From: Acephala macrosclerotiorum | Taxonomy: Eukaryota; Ascomycota; Leotiomycetes; Helotiales; Mollisiaceae | Direction of reading: 5' to 3' | Assembly (NCBI GenBank): GCA_014904845.1 | Contig: MU119733.1 | Location: forward strand, 1-23,002 | DNA: 23,002 nt | In this document: positions 10,323 through 20,324 of the stretch, piece by piece | Position numbering within the stretch: the stretch's first letter is position 1 | Layout of the letters: the number at the start of each line of letters is the position of its first letter | The notes under the pieces: generated by a model | Database searches by the model: none | What the model was told of the DNA's origin: nothing | The model's input: only the letters and a program-made list of their open reading frames with translations | Made by a program: the position numbers and the translations under genes

Positions 10323-13300
10323 ATGTGTTTCTGGCGGCGATTCATGAAGAAGGGCAGGTCGGGGAAGGATATGACTGTCTCGCTGATTTTTCCTGAACGC
10401 CAGACAATACCTACTCAACCTGCCACAGGGTCTGTTGTCCTGGGTGGAGATGAAGAAGTAAGTCGAGGTATCGGCCGACGCTCACTTCAGAACCCTGCCG
10501 ATTCGGTTTGCCCGGACAGCCAAGACAAAGAGGCACAAACTGCTGATGATTCTGGAAGTCAACTTCCTGCTCCGCAAGGAGGCCAAACCTCACCTACCGA
10601 ACAAGCCAATTCTCAGCACGACTCTACTTCACTTGCCTCTACTACACCTGATACTCCAACGCGAAAGCGACCGAATCTGGAGTTGTGGATCGAGGCCAGA
10701 GATCGAATACGGGCTTCCGATGACTGGAAGTCTTTCGAAAATGAGGTTCTTGCCTTTGAGCAAAACAAATCTCAGAGCAAGCGAACAGAAGACACCATTT
10801 TGCATGAACTAATGAGAGCTAAAGAGCAGTGCGAAAGAGAACAGTGGGGATGTACAGTAGGTGGGGTGAAGATCATTTATCGTGACAAGATGGATAAGAT
10901 TGTTGCCTGGGCACGTGCGTTTGGTCAACTTGGTGCTGCAGTTACTTCGCTTGACCCGACACATCATGCTGGAATGGCGTGGAGTGGTGTTCAATTCTTC
11001 ATAGAGGTTCGTTATAGGTTTTTTACTTCAAGCCAAATAGCTAAATTGGAGAGTACAGGCAGCTACGAGGGAGAAAGAGATTCGGGACATCGTCCTCGAG
11101 CAGGAGACCATTGCCCATTTGATCAGTCGCTACGCAATATTCGAAATGCTCTACTTGGACAGCGAAACTCTCTCAGAAACACAAAACAAGCTAAGGGAGT
11201 CACTTGTGGAGTTGTACGAGCGGGTGTTGAAATACCAGGCTGAGGCTCTGAAGTACTTGAAAAGCGGCATAGGTACGTCCATAGATAGGGGACCAATCAT
11301 TGTATTAATCAAGCTAGGCCGCCGTACAATGCGTAGCTTTCGACCAACGACCGATCATCCTGTCAATATTGCTTTAGGAAAAATCAACCAACAGAAGTTA
11401 GATGTTGATGCCTTTCAGACTCTTGATGATAGGCAATGTACAATGCCCTCACTCAACCTTTTCCCGTGGGAGGTTTACTAACCTGTGAGGATTATAGTTG
11501 CCCTAAATCTTCGCGGAGATCTTTTCGATAAGCTTGAGCAATTGGAACAGCCAATTGTTCGAATGGGACTAAAAATAGAATATGTGGAAGATAAACTAGA
11601 CGAACGGGAGCGGATGGAGGCTTTGAATTGGATCTCTCGAGTACCCATTGAGGACCACCATTTCACAATCGCTAACGCTGCGATGAAAGGCTCGGGGCAG
11701 TGGCTTCTACAACACCCAGAATTCAAAGAATGGAGAAAGTCTAGTGGCCCTTCACTGTTTTGGCTGCATGGAATGGGCAAGTAACTCCAGGGGAGGCAAA
11801 TGTTTTGCTACATCACTGACACTAGGACATTACAGTGGGTGCCGGGAAATCGACTTTAGTGTGAGTTCTTTACCATTGCCTGTATTTAGTATGTGCCTCC
11901 GTATAGAATAAAATACTTACTTGGTTGCCGCGTCCAGGTCCATCGTCATCGATTATCTGTCTTCAAGATGCACGGCTGAAAATGGAGAAAGATTAGCGTA
12001 TTTTTACTGCAATCAAACCGAACGAAGTTCGGACCTAAAGAATACGGCGACAATTCTCCAGAGTGTGGTCCTTCAACTATCCGATGATAAGTCGAAAACC
12101 CTTATCATGGATTCAGTCATGCAACTGTACAAGCGGAAAAGAGGTATGGGCGGCTTGAATGACACAGAATGCGTGGAAACTGTAGTCAAGCTCACTAATC
12201 AATACCCCTTGACAACAATTGTTATTGATGCCCTTGACGAGTATGAAGATATCGAGATTCGGTATTCGGTCATGGTATGTTTGCAGAAGATACTCGAAGA
12301 CTCAAAAGGTCTGGTCAAGATCTTTGTATCCAGTCGAAACCTGGTGGACATCGAAAATCAGATGAAGGCCAAAAGCTCAATGATACGGGAGGTGGGCATG
12401 AGAGCTGAGAACACCAGAGAAGATATACAACGCTTTGTGGACGAGCAACTCGCAAATTATATTCAGAGGCGCCGGTTGCTTAATGGGGAAGTTCCAGACG
12501 ACTTGAAGAAGGAGATCAATACGAAGTTATGCCAGGGAGCCCAGGGGATGTGAGTTCAATTCCTGCTCTGGGATTACATTACAAACAAGCTCACCCCTAG
12601 TAATACAGGTTTAAGTGGGTCCAACTTTCGCTACAAACTCTGCGAGACGCAGGTCAGCCACAGGTGGTACGAAACCTCCTTAATCGCCTTCCGAAGAAAC
12701 TTGAAGACCTGTACGAAATTATCTTTCAATCAATCCGAAATTACCACCAGGACGACCTCCTCATTGTCGAACGAGCCCTGAAATGGCTTCTATACGGAGA
12801 AGTCCCTCTCTACACCTCCGACTTTCTTGAAGGTAGTTTCTGAAAATCCTCATGACAGAGCGGCTTCTCTTTCGAAAGAATCTTTGCTGAAGCTGTGTCG
12901 CAATCTCGTGGAGGAAGAGAAGGACTTGGATCATTTCAGACTCGCTCATTTGTCCGTAAAGGAGTTCCTTGAGAAGAAGCATGGGTATGTCCCCAACCAA
13001 GGGCACTCACTAATTGGAGAAACATGCATTTTGCATCTTTGCAGCATTGGCATTGATGCTTTCAAGGATTTTCATGAACTGGGACGCTTTACCGGCTATG
13101 CAGTAGTTTACTGGCGAAGGCACTGCAAGATGTCCACCGGTGGAAGTGGAGAAGAGATAATAAAGTTGCTGCGGAACAGAGCAATTTTCGAAGTCAATGA
13201 AGCTATGATAGCAGCAGCGGCATACAGATTCACTCCTGGCATGGTGGATGTCTTGCTCAAAGCAAGTAGTGCTTCTATGATCACAGACATGGTGTGGAAG

Positions 13301-14192
13301 GCAGCTGCGGGCAATGAGCAGAGTGGGAAGGAGATAATAGAACTTCTATCACGCAATAGTAAGATCCGTGTCACTCGAGAGATATTGGATGCGGCAGCCA
13401 GGAATTTACGAAGTGGGGAGGGGGTAATGAGCTTCCTGTTCGGCAACGGCGAAAAGAGGGCTGTAAAGCAGCTTTTGGGCCGAAGGGAAGTTGAGATTAC
13501 TAAAGGCATGGTAGTAGCGCTTGCCCATTCGACGGACGCTGAAATGATGGAGCTGGCGCTGAGCAAAAACAAACACTATCAGATTACGACCGCGGATGTG
13601 GAAGCAGCGAGAGAAAACGAACAATATGGTGCGGAGGTGTTGAATTTGCTACTCAGCAAAAGCGATGGTCCTGTGCTTGAGAGAAGGGTGAGCACAGTAG
13701 CAGGGCATGAAGTGAGAGAGCAAGAACTAGCGGAGTTATTCTTACGAGGCCCCATGACCATATCAGAGTACCGAAGGAGATTGAAATTGGAAGATGAAGA
13801 GCAAGGTACGCAACACCTCAGAGATTGCTAAAGTAGATCACAATTGGTTAACCTAGCCTACAGCTGGACGTGATCTCTTTGTTGATGTAAGCTGGATCTC
13901 GGGATTTCAAAATATAAAGTCGATCTGCAACCATATGGCCCCGAGGTTTGGGAGGATTCTTCTGTTTGTAGTTTTGCCAAATCATTACACGGGGCTCTCC
14001 TCTTTCCAATATTTGGAGGTATTTGAGATTTTTTTCGACTGGTTGTGGTATAATGGGGCTAGGCGAATCATGAAGGTTATAATTTGGGATAATAAGGACG
14101 GTCCCTATAGTGAGGAGTTGATTGAAAGATTTCTCGTCCGCTTTGAAGTAGTCGAAGTTGTTAAAAACTGGAACCAGTGTGATGGCAAATGA
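10323..14192 (+). CDS. NACHT NLR/STAND protein, DUF7708-like N-terminus
   Basis: Exons: 10323-11006, 11059-11272, 11318-11437, 11498-11776, 11836-11860, 11938-12549, 12609-13805, 13864-14192 (about 1150 aa). The disordered N-terminus leads to a DUF7708-like helical region (DKIVAWARAFGQL, AGMAWSGVQFF, then ISRYAIFEMLYL). WLLQHPEFKEWR and FWLHGM precede the P-loop VGAGKST (aa ~433), and Walker B is TTIVIDALDE (~533). KIFVSSR and GMFKWVQLSLQTLR fit the NACHT/STAND core, and RLAHLSVKEFLE the winged-helix end. Degenerate helical repeats follow (MVWKAAAGNEQSGKEIIELL type). The last exon has ARRIMKVIIWDNK...PYSEELIE. Oddities: a GC-AG intron after 11776, a 25-nt exon, and a one-base frame slip at about 12826 that may make it a pseudogene. 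The start at 10323 is a choice; ATGs at 10344 and 10371 are also in frame. Such proteins are self/non-self sensors; its ligand is unknown. Confidence 0.8.
11777..11835 (+). other. GC-AG intron inside the NACHT P-loop
   Basis: The donor is GCAAGT and the acceptor ACATTACAG, 59 nt. Only this donor joins HGM to VGAGKST in frame. The neighbouring GT four bases downstream gives the wrong frame and destroys the P-loop. GCAAGT is the usual form of GC donors. Confidence 0.7.
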
Positions 14193-14802
14193 AGCTGTTG
14201 GTAGGGGTAATAGAATACTTCAAATACGCAGTTTTAACATTTCAATCTTAGTATAACACGATTTCGAGCTGTAATCAATCCAAGACCGGTTTCTGCCCGC
14301 ACTATAACCAACTTCCAATAGAGATTACAGTAATACGAATGTCTGGCAGAGAAAGCCCCGCAATCATTTGTCAAATTTCGACATATATACTTGCTTGTTC
14401 AGACAAAGTGGGAGTCTGGCCTCTCGTAGCAGACTTGAGTTTTGTTTCGATATTTGATATAAAATGTATTCCCTGTCTAGTCTATATTTTCCATTCTTGA
14501 GCCCTTCCAGTGACCAATTCTCAGCCTATGCACCATGCGAAGCTCGAGCACCTCGCTCTTTTCTATCTCCCTAGAATCGCCGCCCCGCTCAAACTCCTCA
14601 AAATGCTCACCCAATCCTCTTTACCTCAATCTCCTCAGCGTGCCCTGAAATCTCCTCCTTCTTTTGCATGCCTCCCCAAATGCGAATATTGACGCCGACC
14701 TGCTTCAAGTTCTCCTCAACCTTCCCCATTTCCCCAAACGTAATCTTGACGCGAGACTTAGTCTCATATAGGCATTACCATCCCAATGCTTCAGCGTGTT
14801 CT
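14193..14802. other. Intergenic between NLR and ZnF-1
   Basis: No gene is supported here. The NLR ends at 14192 and ZnF-1, on the opposite strand, ends at 14803, so the two are convergent and this holds both 3' flanks. A minus-strand frame of about 55 codons (about 14774-14607) has coding-like composition (EENLKQVGVNIRIWGG) but no clear start. It might be a lost 3' exon of ZnF-1 or a relic. Confidence 0.4.
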
Positions 14803-16122
14803 TCAAGACTGGATTTGGAAACTGCTCAGCGAAATAAAGCCATGAGCTTGCTTTTCGTGATCCTTCAACTTATCTTTCCTATAGAACGCCTTTCGTCCCT
14901 TTCTCTCACAGCCCAGGTGTGTACAATGAAACGTCCTCTGGCCTGGAAAATGCACTTTCGCATGGCGGTTCCGATCCGATAGTCTTTTGAACGCTGAGTT
15001 GCAGTGGTTGCAGGAATGGTGGCGTCCTGGAGAACCGGTGCTGCTAGGTGTCGTGGCAGGAGAACGACGAGTTGGAGTGCTAGGATAAGTTGAGAAATCG
15101 GATTCATTGGAACTTGAGGAAAAGCTCTTGGCTTGGCTGACTGATAGATCGTCTAGAGTCGACTCGAGGCGATCTGGGAGATTAAACTCGGGGTTGGATG
15201 TGTCGACGCCGTTCGGGAAGTGTTGATCGAAGAGATTCGAGGAAAAGCTCGCGTCTTGACTGGATGACGGAGGATTTGGGCTCATTTCGAGACTGTCTGA
15301 CAAGTCCATTTCCAGCGTTTGTATATCGATGTTGAGGGCGTCGTTCAAGGTGTTTTGATCGAGCAGGATTGGGAAGTAGCTGGCGTCTTGGTTGTTTGAT
15401 GGAGCGTTTGGGCTTGTCTCGGGGCTGTTTGAAGGATCGATTTCTAGGCTCGGTACACCGATGTCGAATATGTTGTAGCAATTGTCTTGGTTGAACTCGT
15501 CAGATGAATGCATTTTTGAACCTGGCGCAGAAGTGGTTTGTTTTGTCTCTAGGCTGCCTGACCAATCGATTCCTTGATCAGGTAGATACATGCCAAAAAC
15601 GTCGTCCAAATTGTCCTGGAAATCGTTCAGAAAAGGGTCGCTGATAGCAATCTCGCAATGCCCCTTCTGGCGTTCAGCAGCAATATTCGGTGGATTGGTC
15701 GAGGGTCGAGGAGGAAAATTGTGGTCAAAATCAAAATTGGCACACAATGCCGCATCTTGAACTGGCTCGTAACCTCCATTCTGCCCATTATTCCGGCTGG
15801 ATGCTACTACCGGAACCTGGACTTCTGAATCAATTCTATGAACCCCGTTGGAACATATATTTCCCAGCCCATCAGATTCTCTAAAAAGCCAGTTTCCATC
15901 GGGATCAATAAATGCAACATCGCCCCTGCCTGCTCTCGGTTGCTCGATAGGAGTTAAATTCGTCATATGAGAGGCTGGCGGGACAAAGGATCCTCGAATG
16001 CTGAGGCCAAAATTATATCGTCCACGGCGTTGCAAACGAAAAGAAGTAATATCACAATATCCACCATCTAAAGGCACTCCGCGTCGATTCCTTGTTGATT
16101 CCGAACTGAAATTCGTCGTCAT
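14803..16122 (-). CDS. C2H2 zinc-finger protein (ZnF-1)
   Basis: A single open frame of 439 aa starts with ATG at 16120-16122. The first ~350 residues are Asp/Ser/Pro/Asn-rich and look disordered, like a fungal activation domain. They include a degenerate tandem duplication of about 45 residues (EIDPSNSPETSPNAPSNNQD versus EMDLSDSLEMSPNPPSSSQD). Two zinc fingers are at the C-terminus. The first is C-x2-C-x12-H-x3-H (CNHCNSAFKRLSDRNRHAKVH). The second is C-x4-C with a longer spacer and H-x4-H (CTHLGCERKGRKAFYRKDKL...H). This paired arrangement, with FYRKDKLKDH in the second finger, is common in fungal C2H2 proteins and suggests DNA binding in the nucleus. Target genes are unknown. It is the best-preserved of three related genes in this window. 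An additional 3' exon cannot be excluded. Confidence 0.8.
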   Translation of the reverse strand: MTTNFSSESTRNRRGVPLDGGYCDITSFRLQRRGRYNFGLSIRGSFVPPASHMTNLTPIEQPRAGRGDVAFIDPDGNWLFRESDGLGNICSNGVHRIDSEVQVPVVASSRNNGQNGGYEPVQDAALCANFDFDHNFPPRPSTNPPNIAAERQKGHCEIAISDPFLNDFQDNLDDVFGMYLPDQGIDWSGSLETKQTTSAPGSKMHSSDEFNQDNCYNIFDIGVPSLEIDPSNSPETSPNAPSNNQDASYFPILLDQNTLNDALNIDIQTLEMDLSDSLEMSPNPPSSSQDASFSSNLFDQHFPNGVDTSNPEFNLPDRLESTLDDLSVSQAKSFSSSSNESDFSTYPSTPTRRSPATTPSSTGSPGRHHSCNHCNSAFKRLSDRNRHAKVHFPGQRTFHCTHLGCERKGRKAFYRKDKLKDHEKQAHGFISLSSFQIQS

Positions 16123-17870
16123 AATTCCTACACGGCAAAAATTCGCTGCCGAGTAATCTTGATGTTGCGGCCATTGAGCCAGTTTTGAACAACGAAAAGG
16201 GCGCTTCGTGCAGCGCTCCCCAACCCATCGTCAAGTGTTCCCACCCTCAGATTCCTCATACACACGAATCACCCGCAAGGCCGACTTCGTAAAGCCACAG
16301 AACCTCCAATCCAGGGGTTGCAATATCGTCGTATGGCGAAGGCCAATCGTCAAGGAAAGCCCTCTCGCCATAAGAACGATGACAACGAACGGCCAAGTTG
16401 AACCACTCTAAAGAGGCCTTGATATCGTGCCCTACACCATGCCGCGCAGATTCGTATCACCAACTCAGACCGTCAACCAAGACAACCTCCGATGGTCTAG
16501 AATCAGTGCTAAACCTGAGCGATGGGAACGAATGTCGCCTTCCGGATACGCGTCTTCGGACTCGTCCTGCTCCCAAGCTGGGCGTCGACCAACGGCACGA
16601 GGCAACTGAGAAACACTATGATTGCACGCCCTATTGTGGAAGGGCACAATGCCCTCCGCCCTTCTGCATGATCCTTCATGCAAGCCCCTCATACTTCAGC
16701 TCAGCTCGGAAAATACCGAACCAGGCTCTGTGCTGGCAGGGCGGCTGAGCCACGTTCGGTGAACGCATGGAGGTATGTCGGTGAGCGAATGAGGGAGGTG
16801 TTTGGCGGTCTTGTCGATGTGCCAATGTGGCTATGTTCGGTGAGCAAACGTGGCCACGGCGAAGTAGCGGAGGTAAGGGTGATATCGACGGCGATTCGGA
16901 AGTGATTGATGAGCGTTGGAGTAACCAGCGAAAGCAATTTGCTGACGAGAAAAATTTGCTGTCGCTATCGCACTCAGACAGACAGCATTGCACCCTGAGG
17001 GACGATGGACTTCTTATACATGTTGCCTGTCGCACCCACAATCCCTTCCACCAACCAATGGCGTGACGACACCGCCCCTTCCCATTTTTTTTCCGTCCCT
17101 CCTTCACCGTCGACTGTTTGATTGCGCGCTGATGCAAAAAGTCTCTCCTCTTCACCCTCGACGCATTTGATTGCGGTGTGAAGCAAAGGTCCGCTGCCGT
17201 GCACTCTCGTGGTTTGATATTGTGGTTTTAATTGCACCATCCGGACTCCGATGCAAATATACCACGACCGTTCTTATTTGTCCCCTACTCTTGCCTCCCT
17301 TCTCTGATGTGCCCTTATTTATCCCATCCCATTTCATCTTGTATGCACACACAATCGGCCGTCCACCCACACACTCTTCAATATTCCACCTGCTCGCCTT
17401 TCTTGCTTTCGCTGCTCGCGATATCCACGCAATAATTGCTGAGCTAAATATTGCGACGATTACTCTGCTCACTAATATTCCCTTCTACGCTTCATCCATT
17501 CCATTTGCATGCACACAACTGGTCCCAATGCTTTTCCTCTGTCTATCCCTCTCGTTCCTCCCGATCTCCATATAATTATTAAAATTATTGTATTCCTACT
17601 GAGTTTTCTTATTCTACGATAACGCATTTGCCTGCGCAAAAAATTACCCCTCCATTCCTCAACATTTTCATCAGCCCACCTCTATATCTCTCCTTTCATC
17701 CTTCCCAGTCTCCACACATTTGTTAGATTTAGTTCCTGGCTTACTTACAATAAGGATTACAGGCAGCAACAGCAAAGGGTAAAAGAAGATGTGGCAGCGG
17801 CGCTATTGACCGGAACAGCTGGCAATACCCATTTATTTAGCAAAAAGGATGAAAGCTCAGGACGGCCAAC
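16123..17870. other. Intergenic region upstream of ZnF-1
   Basis: This should include the ZnF-1 promoter, nearest 16123. Open frames occur on both strands up to 159 codons, but they overlap in antisense pairs and lack motifs, so none is called. TCGGTGARC recurs at about 16757, 16779 and 16837. A short tandem repeat lies at 17101-17195. From about 17250 to 17570 the plus strand is strongly pyrimidine-rich, which keeps a frame open by composition alone. Confidence 0.45.
17101..17195. repeat. Two ~48-bp degenerate tandem units
   Basis: TTCACCGTCGAC begins at 17103 and TTCACCCTCGAC at 17151. Each is followed by TTTGATTGCG and a GCAAA-ending segment. A weaker third match with TTTAATTGCA lies near 17227. 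The period is 48 bp. Function unknown. Confidence 0.5.
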
Positions 17871-18826
17871 TACGATTTATTTCCAGAGCCAAGTCAAGAC
17901 AAGTTAGTAAGCCATAGCGATGGTTGCAGCGACGACGAGCTTAACAATCCTGAGTCAAACGAGGATGATGGGGAACCACGTCCTGCTAGGCGGAAACAAA
18001 AACGACCATCCTCACCCAACAACGCCCGATGTACAAGAAGCGCAAGCACCGGAGGTCTACCCGCCAGAATGGACCACGCTCCAAGCCTCATAGGCGCTCT
18101 CTCAAGTCTCACTCTCCACTGGATCAGGGTTCAAGAGTCGCCGCAGTCTCTGGTGCCGAGGGTGGATTGCGAGATGCCGTTTGCCTACAGCATTTTAGGT
18201 GAAAAAATTAGTGATATATCCTGAAGTTGATCGAGGTTACGGTCCACCCGCACTCCACACGCTACTGCTCTTTCGTGGCAATGGTCTGGGTGATTGCGAC
18301 GGACGAGGAGTTTCTTTCAGCCAGCTTGGTCAACTTATCGAGAGTATTAGCCAAGCGGGGAAGATTGACGACTTCAATATCAAGCCGATACTCATTCCTT
18401 TTGACTGGCTTTAGTCGGCATACATTATCCCGGTTCTCGTCTAATGGCACGACCATTTTGACTGCTGCAGAGGCAAACCGTGTCCACGACGATGCGACGC
18501 GATCCCAACTTTGGTATAGCAAGGCCGTTAATACAGTAGGAGCTATTGCACCGCGAGGGAGTGAGCTTTTCAGCAGTGATCATGAAGCTGGTTTAAGCCA
18601 CAGTGGTCTTAATTCTAGCAGCAACGATGGTGTGTGTTCGAGCAGAGACGAGCAGGGCCGTTCGAGCACGAGTAAGCATAGCCGATGGGATGGCATAGAC
18701 GAGCAGCGCTTGCTAGCATACAAGAAAGAGGACAAGTCTTGGGGCTGGATCTTCAAGAAGTTCTTAGGCAGGACTCCGGCCGCAGTACGCACACGCTGGA
18801 CCATAGTACAACGCAAAGTCAAATGA
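17870..18826 (+). pseudogene. Decayed Myb/SANT-like DNA-binding protein gene
   Basis: The 3' end encodes a clear single Myb/SANT-like helix set: SRWDGIDEQRLLAYKKEDKS, WGWIFKKFLGRT, then PAAVRTRW (about 18672-18810), stopping at TGA 18824-18826. In fungal relatives this motif follows an acidic Ser-rich linker, and here too (GLNSSSNDGVCSSRDEQG). Upstream, an acidic then basic N-terminus (SDDELNNPESNEDDGEPRPA then RRKQKRPSS, near 17928-18000) also fits the family, but it lies in another frame. A further basic piece (MYKKRKHRRSTRQNGP) is in a third. I could find no introns joining these pieces, so several frame changes are implied and I call it a pseudogene. A multi-intron gene is less likely but possible. 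Confidence 0.5.
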
Positions 18827-18829
18827 GCT

Positions 18830-19085
18830 TCCTCCCACAGGTAGACAGGCGGCAGCTCAAGCTCTTGTCCTTTGGCAAATGCTGTGACGAATGCATTTAT
18901 CATCCCATCGTAGCGGAGGTTTAATGTTGGAAAAGGTTTGATGTAGTATTGTTTGTTGCCCTCAAATCCCGAGAAGAGTCGTTTGTTTCTTGTATTGACT
19001 TGGTGCGCTATTCTCAATGCTCTATTTTGATCGTATTGAATAGTGTCCGCGACCTTTATTTCCTTCCGTCTTCTGCTAAACTCTG
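18830..19085 (-). pseudogene. Unrecognised coding relic with YDGMINAF motif
   Basis: The minus-strand frame is open from about 19085 (after a TAA) into the antisense of the Myb-like gene. It has charged, coding-like composition (AEFSRRRKEIKVADTIQYDQ; LRYDGMINAFVTAFAKGQEL). There is no convincing start and no known domain. Its YDGMINAF segment is repeated, in inverted orientation and with identical DNA over 23 bp, at 19587-19609. I treat it as a gene remnant. Confidence 0.35.
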
Positions 19086-19609
19086 CAGTGTGCGAGATGG
19101 GGTATTAGATACCTTGATATCCTTCTTTTCCAATCCCAATCGATTCCCCCGTTACGAGATGTTCATTCGCAGCTTCGATTCACGTCTTACCGTCCCTCTC
19201 GTTATCGTTTCTGTCATCGTTGCCTTTCCCAAGGAAAACTTGTCGTCCTCACCATCCTCCGGCTCATCATCAGATACATTACGCTCCTGGTCAGTATCGT
19301 CCCTGGGAGCAATTCAAATGTAATGCTCGACGAAACTCAAGAAGTAGTATTTAACGTGTCGTTTTATTTGCAATATTCAATTCCAAAGTCTCGATTTCTT
19401 GATACCTTCACGAAGAGACGTGGGATAAGTCCGCAGCCATACATATTCATTAGCTACAAATCCACTTTAGTTCTCTTAGCCTTCTCTCGCTCTCTACATA
19501 TCTCGTCATTTTCAGATCGTTTTTCTTTTCCAGCTTTCACCATCTATGAATCCTACCTAGATACGTTCCGTGACAACGATATAATGTACGATGGGATGAT
19601 AAATGCATT
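18890..19609. repeat. 23-bp exact inverted repeat (18890-18912 / 19587-19609)
   Basis: The two copies are perfect reverse complements about 670 bp apart. Both read YDGMINAF in the strand pointing outwards from their relic. Protein similarity continues a little further (AFVTAF versus AFSRAI), which points to divergent paralogous relics rather than chance. Confidence 0.75.
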
Positions 19610-19658
19610 TAGCAGAGCGATAGACCGCCTGAGGAAAGAGAAACAAGCAATTGTATAA
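19323..19658 (+). pseudogene. Second YDGMINAF relic
   Basis: The plus-strand frame ends at TAA 19656-19658 with IMYDGMINAFSRAIDRLRKE, a helical, charged C-terminus. The upstream half of the frame is low-quality sequence rich in Ser, Leu and Phe and is probably not coding. Only the last ~40 codons look like a former exon. Family unknown. Confidence 0.3.
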
Positions 19659-20324
19659 CCGTGGCCAGGCCTGGTCATTAGCATTGTGAGGCGTTTTTTG
19701 GGGGGGGGTTGGGGGGTGTTGCGGTGTTCTTTTCCTTTTGGGCACAAAGGGTCTGGGGAAAACTGTACGATACAATGATACTAGGAATGCCAATGAACGC
19801 ACGACTTATTGTATAATACACGAATTGTTTTCATAAAGACGTTGCGCCTCATGTCTCCTTCTGATGACCTGATGAATCACTGTTCTGAAATCATGCCTAA
19901 CCCTCCGCAGACGTGGCCTTCAACTCACCCAGACCTCCGACGTTTCTTTGTATTCTTGGACGTCTCTGAACGGGGCTTTAACTTGGTACTGAATCAAACG
20001 ACAGTGGCATGCAATTATTATGCTTGACAACATTAGGACAATCGAGCACCATGTTTCGAGAGCAGGTCTACAAAAAGGTCAAAGCGTGATTGAGATACTA
20101 GGTACCAAGGAGAGGAATGAATTCATCGCGGTCACATTCCACATCGCTACGTGTTGTTCTTCGAAAGCAAATAGGTAAAATAAAGGAGATCCAAGGAAAT
20201 TGGAAAGCAAAGCAACCATAACTTATACCCCCGTTCGACTCTCAACCAACTACCTTCCTTTGCACTTAGGCAGCCTCCCCTTAAACTTCACCTCCTCCGT
20301 GTCTCCACTGGTTCTTTCCGCCCC
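19659..20324. other. Intergenic with poly-G tract
   Basis: No gene is supported. T6, G9, TT and G6 runs occur at 19694-19716, a possible G-quadruplex seed and an error-prone site for sequencing. The remaining open frames are short and motif-free. The 3' flank of the ZnF-2 pseudogene reaches 20324. Confidence 0.45.

Noticed and set aside
13108..13572. 154-codon minus-strand open frame
   Set aside because: It is the antisense shadow of the NLR helical repeats.
16676..17155. 159-codon minus-strand open frame upstream of ZnF-1
   Set aside because: It overlaps other frames on both strands, has no motif, and its composition follows local base bias.
17171..17575. 134-codon plus-strand frame with hydrophobic stretches
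   Set aside because: Pyrimidine-rich DNA yields Leu/Ser/Pro/Phe-rich translation; no start context or homology.
18262..18522. Minus-strand frame opposite the Myb-like relic
   Set aside because: It has a helical look but overlaps the sense relic and has no independent support.
19694..19720. Poly-G tract as a functional G-quadruplex or frameshift site
   Set aside because: Only two long G runs are present and no gene overlaps; kept as a note in the intergenic entry.
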